From positions 62,001 through 126,000 of the forward strand of contig NZ_LYPC01000026.1 in assembly GCF_001700435.1 (NCBI RefSeq): a stretch of 64,000 nt of DNA, given 5' to 3'. This DNA is from Paenibacillus pectinilyticus. Lineage in GTDB: Bacteria > Bacillota > Bacilli > Paenibacillales > NBRC-103111. Below the pieces are notes generated by a model. That model made no database searches. It was given only the letters and a program-made list of their open reading frames with translations, and was not told where the DNA came from. The position numbers and the translations under genes were made by a program. Below are positions 7,875 through 14,770 of this stretch, one piece after another (positions within the stretch are counted from its first letter, which is position 1; the number at the start of each line of letters is the position of its first letter).

Positions 7875-8957
7875 ATGAACACGGAGAAACCGATGATTCA
7901 GATTTCAAATGTATCCAAAAGCTTCGGCGACTTCGAGGCAATCAAGCAGGTGTCCCTCGACATTCCGGAGGGCAGCTTCACGACACTTTTGGGACCAAGT
8001 GGATGCGGTAAAACGACATTGATGCGGCTGATCGCTGGATTCTATGAACCGGATGCGGGTAACATTTATATAGAAGGTAACCAGGTCAATGGACTGCCTG
8101 CGTTTAAGCGCAATACACCGCTTGTCTTTCAGGAGTACGCCCTTTTCCCGCATATGACCGTTCATGAGAATATTTCGTATGGATTAAAGCTGCAAAAGCC
8201 TTCCCGTCAAGAAGCCAAAGATAAAGTGGATGCGATGCTGAGTATGTTTGGGCTCCAAGGCTTACAGGGCAGGCTTCCTCGAGAGTTAAGCGGCGGACAG
8301 CAACAGCGTGTTGCCTTTGCCAGGGCACTCATCATGGGGCAAAAGGTTCTATTAATGGATGAACCCCTAAGTAATTTGGATGCCAAAATGAGAGTTGAAG
8401 TGCGAAATGAACTGCGGGAGCTGCAGCAGCGCTTGGGCATCACAGCGATTTTTGTTACCCATGATCAAGATGAGGCGCTGGCGATTTCAGATCGAATTGC
8501 TGTATTTAACAATGGGCGTATCGGTCAGGTTGGGACGCCGTGGGACATTTATTTTAAACCTCAAAGTAAATTTGTAGCTGATTTCGTTGGAACTGCTAAT
8601 TTTATGGAAGGTGAAATTGTGGCTGAAGAGGGGGAGGATCACGTTGTTAAATGCGGCATTCTCACACTGCGGGTACATCGTGGGGACTATCTGTTTCGGT
8701 CAGGTGATCGAGTGACGCTTGTGATTAGACCAGAATGCATCACCATCCTGGATAAGTCGACTACTGGTGATAATGTATGGGCCGGTGTTATACAGAAGAG
8801 CAGCTTTCTGGGGAGAATGATTCGTTATTGGATCGATGCTTCCCCATTTGAGTGGATTGTTGATGATGCAAGTCCAAGTGTGCGCGGTTACTTACAGGGG
8901 ATTGTGCATCTAGCTTTGGATAAGCACAAAATCCATCTGCTGCCGCTGGAGAAGTAA
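7875..8957 (+). CDS. ABC transporter ATP-binding protein, PotA/FbpC type
   Basis: 360 residues. Walker A GPSGCGKTT near residue 40, Q-loop in VFQEYALFPHMTV, signature LSGGQQQR, Walker B VLLMDEP, H-loop FVTHDQDEA. A C-terminal TOBE-like regulatory domain follows from about residue 240 to the end. It powers the import of the substrate bound by the protein at 5019. An ATG at 7863 touches the stop of the permease gene, but ATG 7875 has the GGAGG site at the right distance and is taken as the start. Confidence 0.9.
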   Translation: MNTEKPMIQISNVSKSFGDFEAIKQVSLDIPEGSFTTLLGPSGCGKTTLMRLIAGFYEPDAGNIYIEGNQVNGLPAFKRNTPLVFQEYALFPHMTVHENISYGLKLQKPSRQEAKDKVDAMLSMFGLQGLQGRLPRELSGGQQQRVAFARALIMGQKVLLMDEPLSNLDAKMRVEVRNELRELQQRLGITAIFVTHDQDEALAISDRIAVFNNGRIGQVGTPWDIYFKPQSKFVADFVGTANFMEGEIVAEEGEDHVVKCGILTLRVHRGDYLFRSGDRVTLVIRPECITILDKSTTGDNVWAGVIQKSSFLGRMIRYWIDASPFEWIVDDASPSVRGYLQGIVHLALDKHKIHLLPLEK

Positions 8958-8990
8958 GGAAAGAAAGACGAACATAAAGGTGGTAGGCTT

Positions 8991-9944
8991 ATGCCAAGTG
9001 CGAACGTTCAATTTCTAAATGTCGGGTGGGGGGATGCTCATCTGATTCAACTGCCTTCTGGCGGTATTTGTTTAATTGACGGGGGAGATGGAACATTCAC
9101 CGAAGATCAGGATCATCCGCTATCTTGGATGAATCGGAATCGCGTAGATCAATTGGAATGGATGATTCTCACCCATATTCACGAAGATCATATCAATGGA
9201 CTGTTGGATGTGGCGAAAGCAAAACCGGTTATCAAAGCGGTTCTTCCTTATGAGCCCTTCTTGCTTCCTCCGATAGCATGGACTGACAATCAAGGGGACA
9301 GCTTTGCTGAAAGAGTCTATCATATGTTGGCATCGTATGTTGAACTCATACAAGTTCTAAGCGAGCAGGGTACTGCAATCATATGGCGCAGTGCGTATGG
9401 ATCAAGTGAGGATTCTGTCATTTGGACGGAGGAAGGCATGACCTTGACCCATTTGTATCCTTGGCAGGGTGATCCTCTTCCTGCGTATGAGGTTCTCCAA
9501 GACATTCTCTCGTATTCTATGGAATCTGAACATGAGGAAGTCGTGGAGAACTTGACGCGATTCTTTGAATTATCGAATCATGATAGTTCGGTCTATCGAC
9601 TTCATGCAATGGAAGAAGCGAACACAAGCGTTCTATTCGGCGGGGATCAGTTGGAGCCGGGGTGGGAGCGATTAGCGCAGCGAACGGATATTCGGAGCCG
9701 CGTTTGGAAAGTTTCTCATCATGGGATGGAGGATGGCTTCAATGCTCGTATTTTATCGTGGATTGAGCCCGAACACTGTATCATACCGATTAGTTTGCAA
9801 AGTTCAGAAGTATTTCAAGAAAACTGGAGCAGGTTGCGATCTTGTACGAACGCTTCCTTCTATATAACTGGAAGTTATACGAGTGAGGAAACGGACCTTA
9901 TCGTGAATGGCTCGCTTCCCATTCAGCTCGGTTTCGGCTTTTAG
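8991..9944 (+). CDS. Metallo-beta-lactamase-fold hydrolase (ComEC/Rec2-like)
   Basis: 317 residues with no signal peptide, so cytoplasmic. The opening NVQFLNVGWGDAHLIQLPSG and LIDGG, then the metal motif LTHIHEDHINGL (HxHxDH), a metal-bridging aspartate in LFGGDQLEPG, and SHHG. This is the ComEC C-terminal-like branch of the metallo-beta-lactamase fold, whose members include nucleases and phosphodiesterases; none has a fixed substrate here. It lies 33 bases behind the ATPase gene and ahead of a membrane protein and an IMPase-family gene, so it is probably co-transcribed with the importer. A role in cleaving the imported compound, for example a phosphodiester, is inference. Confidence 0.8.
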   Translation: MPSANVQFLNVGWGDAHLIQLPSGGICLIDGGDGTFTEDQDHPLSWMNRNRVDQLEWMILTHIHEDHINGLLDVAKAKPVIKAVLPYEPFLLPPIAWTDNQGDSFAERVYHMLASYVELIQVLSEQGTAIIWRSAYGSSEDSVIWTEEGMTLTHLYPWQGDPLPAYEVLQDILSYSMESEHEEVVENLTRFFELSNHDSSVYRLHAMEEANTSVLFGGDQLEPGWERLAQRTDIRSRVWKVSHHGMEDGFNARILSWIEPEHCIIPISLQSSEVFQENWSRLRSCTNASFYITGSYTSEETDLIVNGSLPIQLGFGF

Positions 9945-9998
9945 CAGACAGACGCCAAACATACGGATTGCGGCTTCATTTCGAAGGGGAACAAGTAC

Positions 9999-10442
9999 AT
10001 GCTCGGAAATAATATTAGTTTCATACTTGCTTTTTCTGCAGGCGTATTAGGCGTCATGCAAGGGATGATCAACGCGCATATCGGGAAAGATCAGGGGCAG
10101 TTGGGGATGATTATTGGCGTTTCCGCTGTGCAGATTACCGTGGCCCTGCTGCTATTATGGCGTGTTAGATCGGCTGCTCCTCTGGATCTGCAAGTCATTC
10201 CATGGATGGTGATTGCGGGGGCTATGGGGGTGGCTATTATGTTTGGTACTTCCTATGCCACAGGGAAAGTTGGGACCCTGTCGGTATTTGTCTTGATCAT
10301 TGTTGGGCAAATGCTAGCATCATCGATTATCGATCACTTTGGCGTATTGGGATTGCCAAAGAATCCTGTGACCCTGCCTAAAATATGCAGCATGCTGCTT
10401 ATTCTGATAGGCGTATGGTGTTTGATTAAATCATCCCGGTAG
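9999..10442 (+). CDS. YdcZ-type (DUF606) DMT-family membrane protein
   Basis: 147 residues, about five hydrophobic helices, with the family hallmarks of a half-size drug/metabolite transporter: an AFSAGVLGVMQGMINAHIGK opening, GTSYATGKVGTLSVFVLIIVGQM in the middle, and a final helix LILIGVWCLIK. YdcZ proteins are small transporters thought to work as dimers; substrates are mostly unknown. It sits between the metallo-beta-lactamase-fold gene (54 bases upstream) and the IMPase gene (30 bases downstream) and may export a by-product of the pathway. Confidence 0.8.
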   Translation: MLGNNISFILAFSAGVLGVMQGMINAHIGKDQGQLGMIIGVSAVQITVALLLLWRVRSAAPLDLQVIPWMVIAGAMGVAIMFGTSYATGKVGTLSVFVLIIVGQMLASSIIDHFGVLGLPKNPVTLPKICSMLLILIGVWCLIKSSR

Positions 10443-10472
10443 TAAAATAGGCTGTTAGATGAGAAGGAGAAC

Positions 10473-11294
10473 ATGATGAACGAACAGCTAGCTTACGAAG
10501 ACGCAATTATGCAGGATGCCATCCGTTATGTGAAGGAAGCAGGCAAACTGATTATGGATCTCATAAATATGCCATTACACATTCAAGAAAAGAAAAATCA
10601 ATCCGATCTAGTAACCGAAGTGGATGTCCGAAGCGAGCAACTGCTGCGCGGTCAAATCACGCGTGACTATCCGACGCATTGGATTCTTTCCGAAGAAACG
10701 GATGGGGGTCGGGAGGATTCCCATCACACTTTACTGGAGCCGCCAGCGGGCTATGGATGGATCATTGATCCCATCGACGGAACCATTAACTTTATTCATA
10801 GCTTAGCGCATTTTGCCATCTCTGTAGGGATTGTGAGAGATGGCCTGCCGATCTGCGGAGTCGTCTATAATCCGGTCACCGATGAACTCTACGCAGGCCG
10901 CAAGCAGGGTGGTGCCTATGTGAACGGGAAGCCCATTCAAGTAGGGAACGAGCAGGAACTTAGCCAGGCTTTGCTGGCAACCGGATTTCAAGCCATTGAC
11001 TGGAAGCCGAACTCCGTTGTTGTGGAACAAATCGGCAGAATGACAGGCATTGTCCGAAGCGTACGCATCCTGGGAGCGGCCAGTCTTGATCTATGCCTGG
11101 TGGCCTCTGGGCGGTTGACGGGGTTCTGGCACGACGGACTGTACCCTTGGGATGTCGCCGCTGGTCTAGTCATTCTGCAAGAAGCGGGTGGGGCGATCAC
11201 GAATGCTGCGGGAAGACCTTTTGTATTAAGTGATAATACGTTGATCGCCTCCAATGGGGTTCTTCATCAGTATTTGATTTCAATGTTAAAATGA
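10473..11294 (+). CDS. Inositol-monophosphatase family phosphatase
   Basis: 273 residues. Metal-binding motifs in order: SEET, IDPIDGTINFIHS, and WDVAAG near the C-terminus, the signature of the IMPase/FBPase/BPNT1 superfamily. Members remove phosphate from myo-inositol-1-phosphate, fructose-1,6-bisphosphate, histidinol phosphate or PAP using Mg2+. The closest general pattern is SuhB-like inositol monophosphatase, but the substrate cannot be fixed from sequence alone. It is the last gene of the GntR-controlled operon and is followed by a terminator. With an importer of the phosphate/phosphonate-compatible class upstream, it may dephosphorylate the imported ligand. Confidence 0.85.
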   Translation: MMNEQLAYEDAIMQDAIRYVKEAGKLIMDLINMPLHIQEKKNQSDLVTEVDVRSEQLLRGQITRDYPTHWILSEETDGGREDSHHTLLEPPAGYGWIIDPIDGTINFIHSLAHFAISVGIVRDGLPICGVVYNPVTDELYAGRKQGGAYVNGKPIQVGNEQELSQALLATGFQAIDWKPNSVVVEQIGRMTGIVRSVRILGAASLDLCLVASGRLTGFWHDGLYPWDVAAGLVILQEAGGAITNAAGRPFVLSDNTLIASNGVLHQYLISMLK

Positions 11295-11304
11295 AAAATG
11301 AGTT

Positions 11305-11335
11305 AAGGAACTCCCTGTTAAGGGGGTTCTTTTTC
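11305..11335 (+). terminator. Terminator of the GntR-controlled operon
   Basis: GAACTCCC pairs with GGGGGTTC (one G-T pair) around TGTTAA and is followed by TCTTTTTC, 10 bases after the IMPase stop codon. Confidence 0.75.
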
Positions 11336-11367
11336 ATTCCACTGTTCCACTCGTCTCTATCGTTGAC

Positions 11368-12645
11368 TTAGTAAAATCGAACATAAATATAAATACTGGA
11401 TAGCGAAATTGAAATTATCATTAGCGAAAAACCATATTTCATAAACGTCATGAAGGTAATTGGATGTCCTTCTTTGGCAGACATGCCAGCTACAATTAAG
11501 TTAGCGCTTGCGCCAATTAAAGTACCGTTACCACCCAGACATGCGCCTAATGCAAGGCTCCACCACAGTGGTTCTATATGCTCTACACCCAAAATTCCCA
11601 TTTCTTGAATCATAGGAATCATAGTTGCTACAAAGGGGATATTGTCTAAGAACGCAGAGGCGATAGCGCTGAGCCATAGAATCAACATCGATGTTGCAAC
11701 GGGATTTCCCCCTGTTAGTTCGATAGCCGCAACGGCCAACTTAGAAATTATTCCGGTTTCTACCAAGCCTGAGACCAAGACGAAGAGGCCGATGAAGAAG
11801 AAAATGGTGGTCCATTCCACCTTCGTGAAAGCTTTTTCCATGGCATGTTCACCCGTAAGTGACAGTAATACAAATGCCCCTGCTAAAGCGACAGTTGCTG
11901 ATTCAAGATGCAGCAGTTGGTGAAGAAAGAAACCAACAATCGTAAGTCCTAGCACGCAAAGACTTTTCGTTAGTAATTTGCGATCTGTGATCACTTCTTT
12001 CTCATCAATTTGCATCATATTCCTCTTTAACTCAGGTGTTGTCTGTATGTGTTTACGGAATAGGAATACGAAAATGGGAATGGTAATCGCCATTATGATC
12101 GCCACGATGGGTGCAAGATTGTTGATGAAGGCCATAAAAGTCAAATATTTAACCGCACTTCCGATCATAATGTTCGGAGGATCACCAATTAATGTCGCAG
12201 TGCCGCCAATATTAGAAGCAATAATTTGAGTAATTAGAAAAGGTATTGGATTAACGCGCAGCTGCCGTGTGATGCTGAAGGTAACAGGTACCATAAGCAG
12301 TACGGTAGTCACGTTATCCAGAAACGCGGACCCCACCGCGGTGATCAACACGAGCGCTACAAGAATGCGGACGGGATCCCCCTTTGCCTTTTTTGCTGCT
12401 AAGAGTGCCATATAGGTGAATAACCCGGTTTCAGCTGTAATATTTACAATTATCATCATGCCTATGAGGAGTCCTAATGTATTGAAATCGATGTGGTGCA
12501 GGGCGGACTCCTGATCCACAATACCCAGAACAACCATCAGGATACCACCGATCGTAGCTACGATTGTGCGATGAATTTTTTCGGTGATGATCAAACCGTA
12601 CGTAAGAAGAAAGATACCCATTGCTAAGATTGCTTGTTGTTCCAT
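11368..12645 (-). CDS. ArsB/NhaD-superfamily ion transporter
   Basis: 425 residues, about 11 membrane helices, of the ion-transporter superfamily that holds ArsB arsenite pumps, NhaD sodium/proton antiporters and SLC13/P-protein carriers. The diagnostic repeats are SAFLDNVTTVLLMVPV and SAFLDNIPFVATMIPM, and each half has an IGDPPNIMIG or LIGASANLIV loop. The pattern resembles the P-protein/YbiR/ArsB branch. No arsR, arsC or arsA is nearby, so arsenite export is not supported by context. The gene has its own promoter and a roughly 200-base leader with a terminator-like hairpin (12713-12785), suggesting ion- or metabolite-responsive control. Confidence 0.8.
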   Translation of the reverse strand: MEQQAILAMGIFLLTYGLIITEKIHRTIVATIGGILMVVLGIVDQESALHHIDFNTLGLLIGMMIIVNITAETGLFTYMALLAAKKAKGDPVRILVALVLITAVGSAFLDNVTTVLLMVPVTFSITRQLRVNPIPFLITQIIASNIGGTATLIGDPPNIMIGSAVKYLTFMAFINNLAPIVAIIMAITIPIFVFLFRKHIQTTPELKRNMMQIDEKEVITDRKLLTKSLCVLGLTIVGFFLHQLLHLESATVALAGAFVLLSLTGEHAMEKAFTKVEWTTIFFFIGLFVLVSGLVETGIISKLAVAAIELTGGNPVATSMLILWLSAIASAFLDNIPFVATMIPMIQEMGILGVEHIEPLWWSLALGACLGGNGTLIGASANLIVAGMSAKEGHPITFMTFMKYGFSLMIISISLSSIYIYVRFY

Positions 12646-12712
12646 AGTTCTTTAGTTCCTCCTAAATATTAATTGTTTTTTATGTTAAAAATTGGAGAAA
12701 ACTCCTTTCTAG

Positions 12713-12785
12713 GCATAAAAAAAGAGCCCTACCAAGGACTCCTTTTGCCTAAAATGAACAAAGGGAGCCCTTGGTGACAGGCTCC
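12713..12785 (-). promoter_or_regulatory. Attenuator-like leader of the ArsB/NhaD gene: two hairpins and a U-run
   Basis: On the minus strand, hairpin A is GGAGCC-N10-GGCTCC (12785 to 12764). Hairpin B is AGGCAAAAGGAGTCC-TTGGTA-GGGCTC (12750 to 12724), followed by seven U (12723-12717) and closed by ATGCCT, about 70 bases before the start codon. The loops contain ACCAA and TTGGT, so they can pair with each other. In addition the 5' arm region of A (GAGCC...ACCAAGG.CTCC) can pair with all of B over about 17 positions, giving mutually exclusive folds. A short ORF, ATG at 12790 to TAG, 13 codons, overlaps hairpin A but has no ribosome binding site. The element matches no riboswitch class I can name. 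Confidence 0.55.
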
Positions 12786-12858
12786 TCCATAACGCAACTC
12801 TATTTAGTTCATTGATAATTATGATCAAGTAAACGGTCGTATACCGTGGTGCTATAAA

Positions 12859-12885
12859 TTTATACTGCTTTTTGATTTATGTCAA
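12859..12885 (-). promoter_or_regulatory. Promoter of the ArsB/NhaD gene
   Basis: Minus strand: TTGACA (12885-12880), 15 bases, TATAAA (12864-12859), or alternatively a 17-base spacer to TAAATT. Predicted transcription starts near 12850, giving a 5' leader of about 205 bases. Confidence 0.6.
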
Positions 12886-12904
12886 CCTGAGTTAAATACC
12901 AAGA

Positions 12905-13098
12905 GGGTAGCTGCTATCCTGTTATATGGAATTATTGGAAAAATAAGATGTACGCCCTTTCTTGGCGTTACAAATCGAATGCAGGTCATGCTCTGTAAGG
13001 CCTGTTTTGGGCCTTACAGTAGCATCAGCTGCGATAAAAGAGCAGGAAACGCAAGAACCAAAGGATCTGAGCGACACAAAATGATTAGATCCTTTTTC
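12905..13098 (+). ncRNA. Candidate structured RNA ending in an intrinsic terminator
   Basis: Four consecutive hairpins lie in a gene-free stretch: GGGTAGC/GCTATCC (12905-12919), TGTACGCC/GGCGTTACA (12949-12972), a near-perfect 15-bp stem ATGCT-CTGTAAGGCC ... GGCCTTACAG-T-AGCAT (12988-13025), and AAAGGATCT/AGATCCTTT with a T-run (13060-13097). The last is a good terminator. This density of helices is unusual for spacer DNA and suggests a small RNA or a leader RNA. No open frame here looks like a protein. No good promoter was identified. From 13099 to 13584 I see only AT-rich sequence with possible protein-like fragments interrupted by stops (13199-13365 and 13381-13488) and an AT-rich hairpin with an outer AGCATAAT/ATTATGCT stem (13475-13530). 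Confidence 0.35.
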
Positions 13099-13584
13099 AT
13101 TCAATTCGACTCGGAAGGTAAAATGTCCAAAAAGCGCAATAGTGTTTTATTTTGCTGTTTTATACTGTTTTTGAGTTCCCCTTTGGCTACTTATAATGGC
13201 AGTTTTTCAATGAGAATATTGAGGATTTACGTCAGCAAGCGGGTCTTGTCCTGGGAACATATAGCGCTGATTGGACAAGTGCTAAGTAGCAGGTTCATCT
13301 TATTTTTGTTGATAATACGGTTATTTCCAACGTTTATCGAGCTTTTTCCCTATGTTTGACTATCTAGGATCTACATATTTGGAGTTCGTATTTCCGAAGA
13401 ACTGGAGAAAAATTTATGAGTCATTGATCGGTATAAAAAGCAGGAAATATGTAATGTTATTGTAAACTATATACAGCATAATAAATAAATATATTGTAAA
13501 AAACAGCAATATACATTGCTTGATTATGCTTTTTATTTATATACTTGACTAGAAAGATCATGAAATTTATGGGAGGAGAAGACC

Positions 13585-14715
13585 ATTTCTAGTTCAAATG
13601 TTATCTGGAACAAGAGGCTGGTAACATGGCTTTTGTTGCTATGGCTGCTAGTCGTCATTTGGCCTGTCAATTCAGCGAGTGCACATATGTCAACAACAGG
13701 CTATTCGGATGTTTCTATTGACAATTCCACCATTCGCTATCAGTTATATCTGGAACCAGAAGAGTATGATCAATGGCTTGATAGCAAATCCAACAAGACG
13801 ACGTATGTGTTCGATCCTTCTGCGCCGCCGAAGTCTGCCTGGGAAACAGAGGATGTGCAGCGTCTCATCACGGAGGGGCTTTTTGTAAATAGTGCAAATG
13901 TGAGCGAACCAGCTACCTTGCTAGGTGTATCAATGAAGCAGCGGGAAAATCGTTCCTACATGATGATTGATTTGGAGTACGATTTCCCAGCTACAATCCA
14001 CGATTATGCGATTAACTATGATTTGTTTTTTGATGGATTGGATCCTCAGCATCAAAATTTCGCAAAAATCAGATACAAGGGCAGCTCTGTAGACATGGTT
14101 TTTAACCAAGATCACCGACTCGTGGCAGAAGCAGCTGAGACATCGGGAAGCAGAAGCGTGAAGCTCCCCAGTTGGCTGGTGACGATATTTGAATATATCG
14201 GTATTGGCATCCACCACATTTGGACTGGAATTGATCATCTGCTCTTCGTCACCGCACTAATTATCCTTCCGCAACGCAAACGTGACTATTTGAAAACGTT
14301 GACTGCGTTTACGATTGGTCACAGCATAACGCTTATTCTAGCTTCTCTCAAAATTGTTAATATTCCGGTATCTGTGGTCGAGCCTTTAATTGCACTAAGC
14401 ATCGTATATGTTGCTGTAGAAAATATATGGTTAAGGCAAATAAAATGGCGTTGGGCATTGTCTCTCGGTTTTGGACTTATTCATGGATTGGGATTCGCAG
14501 AAGTGCTGCGAGATGCTTTTTTGAATCATTTTATGTTATCTCTGTTCTCCTTCAATGTGGGAGTTGAGATCGGACAGATCGGTGTATTGCTCGTATTGCT
14601 GCCCATTGTCGTTTTTGCCTCAAAATGGCGCAACTATCGCTATGCTTTAGGTATTGCATCAGGGTTGATTGCGCTGATGGGAGCAATATGGGTCGTAGAG
14701 CGGACGCTGCTTTAA
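13585..14715 (+). CDS. HupE/UreJ-like membrane protein (probable ATT start)
   Basis: 376 residues if started at ATT 13585. No ATG/GTG/TTG lies upstream in frame before this; TTG 13633 would cut off the positively charged part of the signal peptide. ATT 13585 follows GGGAGGAG by 6 bases and yields SSSNVIWNKRLVTW plus a hydrophobic segment and an A-S-A cleavage site, a normal signal peptide. The mature N-terminal half (about 35-195) is an extracellular domain; the C-terminal half has about six membrane helices with the HupE/UreJ_2 pattern: IGIHHIWTGIDHLLFV, TIGHSITLILA, and LGFGLIHGLGFAEVL. The His/Asp residues in these helices suggest metal handling (HupE and UreJ are linked to nickel), but no hydrogenase or urease gene is nearby. 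It lies 55 bases ahead of a giant S-layer protein gene. Confidence 0.8.
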   Translation: MSSSNVIWNKRLVTWLLLLWLLVVIWPVNSASAHMSTTGYSDVSIDNSTIRYQLYLEPEEYDQWLDSKSNKTTYVFDPSAPPKSAWETEDVQRLITEGLFVNSANVSEPATLLGVSMKQRENRSYMMIDLEYDFPATIHDYAINYDLFFDGLDPQHQNFAKIRYKGSSVDMVFNQDHRLVAEAAETSGSRSVKLPSWLVTIFEYIGIGIHHIWTGIDHLLFVTALIILPQRKRDYLKTLTAFTIGHSITLILASLKIVNIPVSVVEPLIALSIVYVAVENIWLRQIKWRWALSLGFGLIHGLGFAEVLRDAFLNHFMLSLFSFNVGVEIGQIGVLLVLLPIVVFASKWRNYRYALGIASGLIALMGAIWVVERTLL

Positions 14716-14770
14716 CTTTATTAATCGCGTGGTAACAGAAGACGAACTATGAACAAGGGAGTGAATATGT

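Noticed and set aside
5019-8957. Ferric iron uptake system as the sole interpretation
   Set aside because: The FbpABC family also covers phosphonate and phosphosugar importers; the UTRA regulator, fused permease and downstream hydrolases fit the latter at least as well.
11368-12645. Arsenic resistance locus
   Set aside because: The transporter belongs to the ArsB/NhaD superfamily, but no arsR, arsC, arsA or acr3 is nearby and the sequence also fits NhaD/P-protein carriers.
12979-13359. 126-residue open frame in the gene-free region
   Set aside because: It runs through a perfect stem-loop and a terminator, has no ribosome binding site, and shows no protein-family pattern.
13585-14715. Hydrogenase or urease accessory gene
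   Set aside because: The HupE/UreJ-like family is recognisable, but no hydrogenase or urease gene is present in the window.
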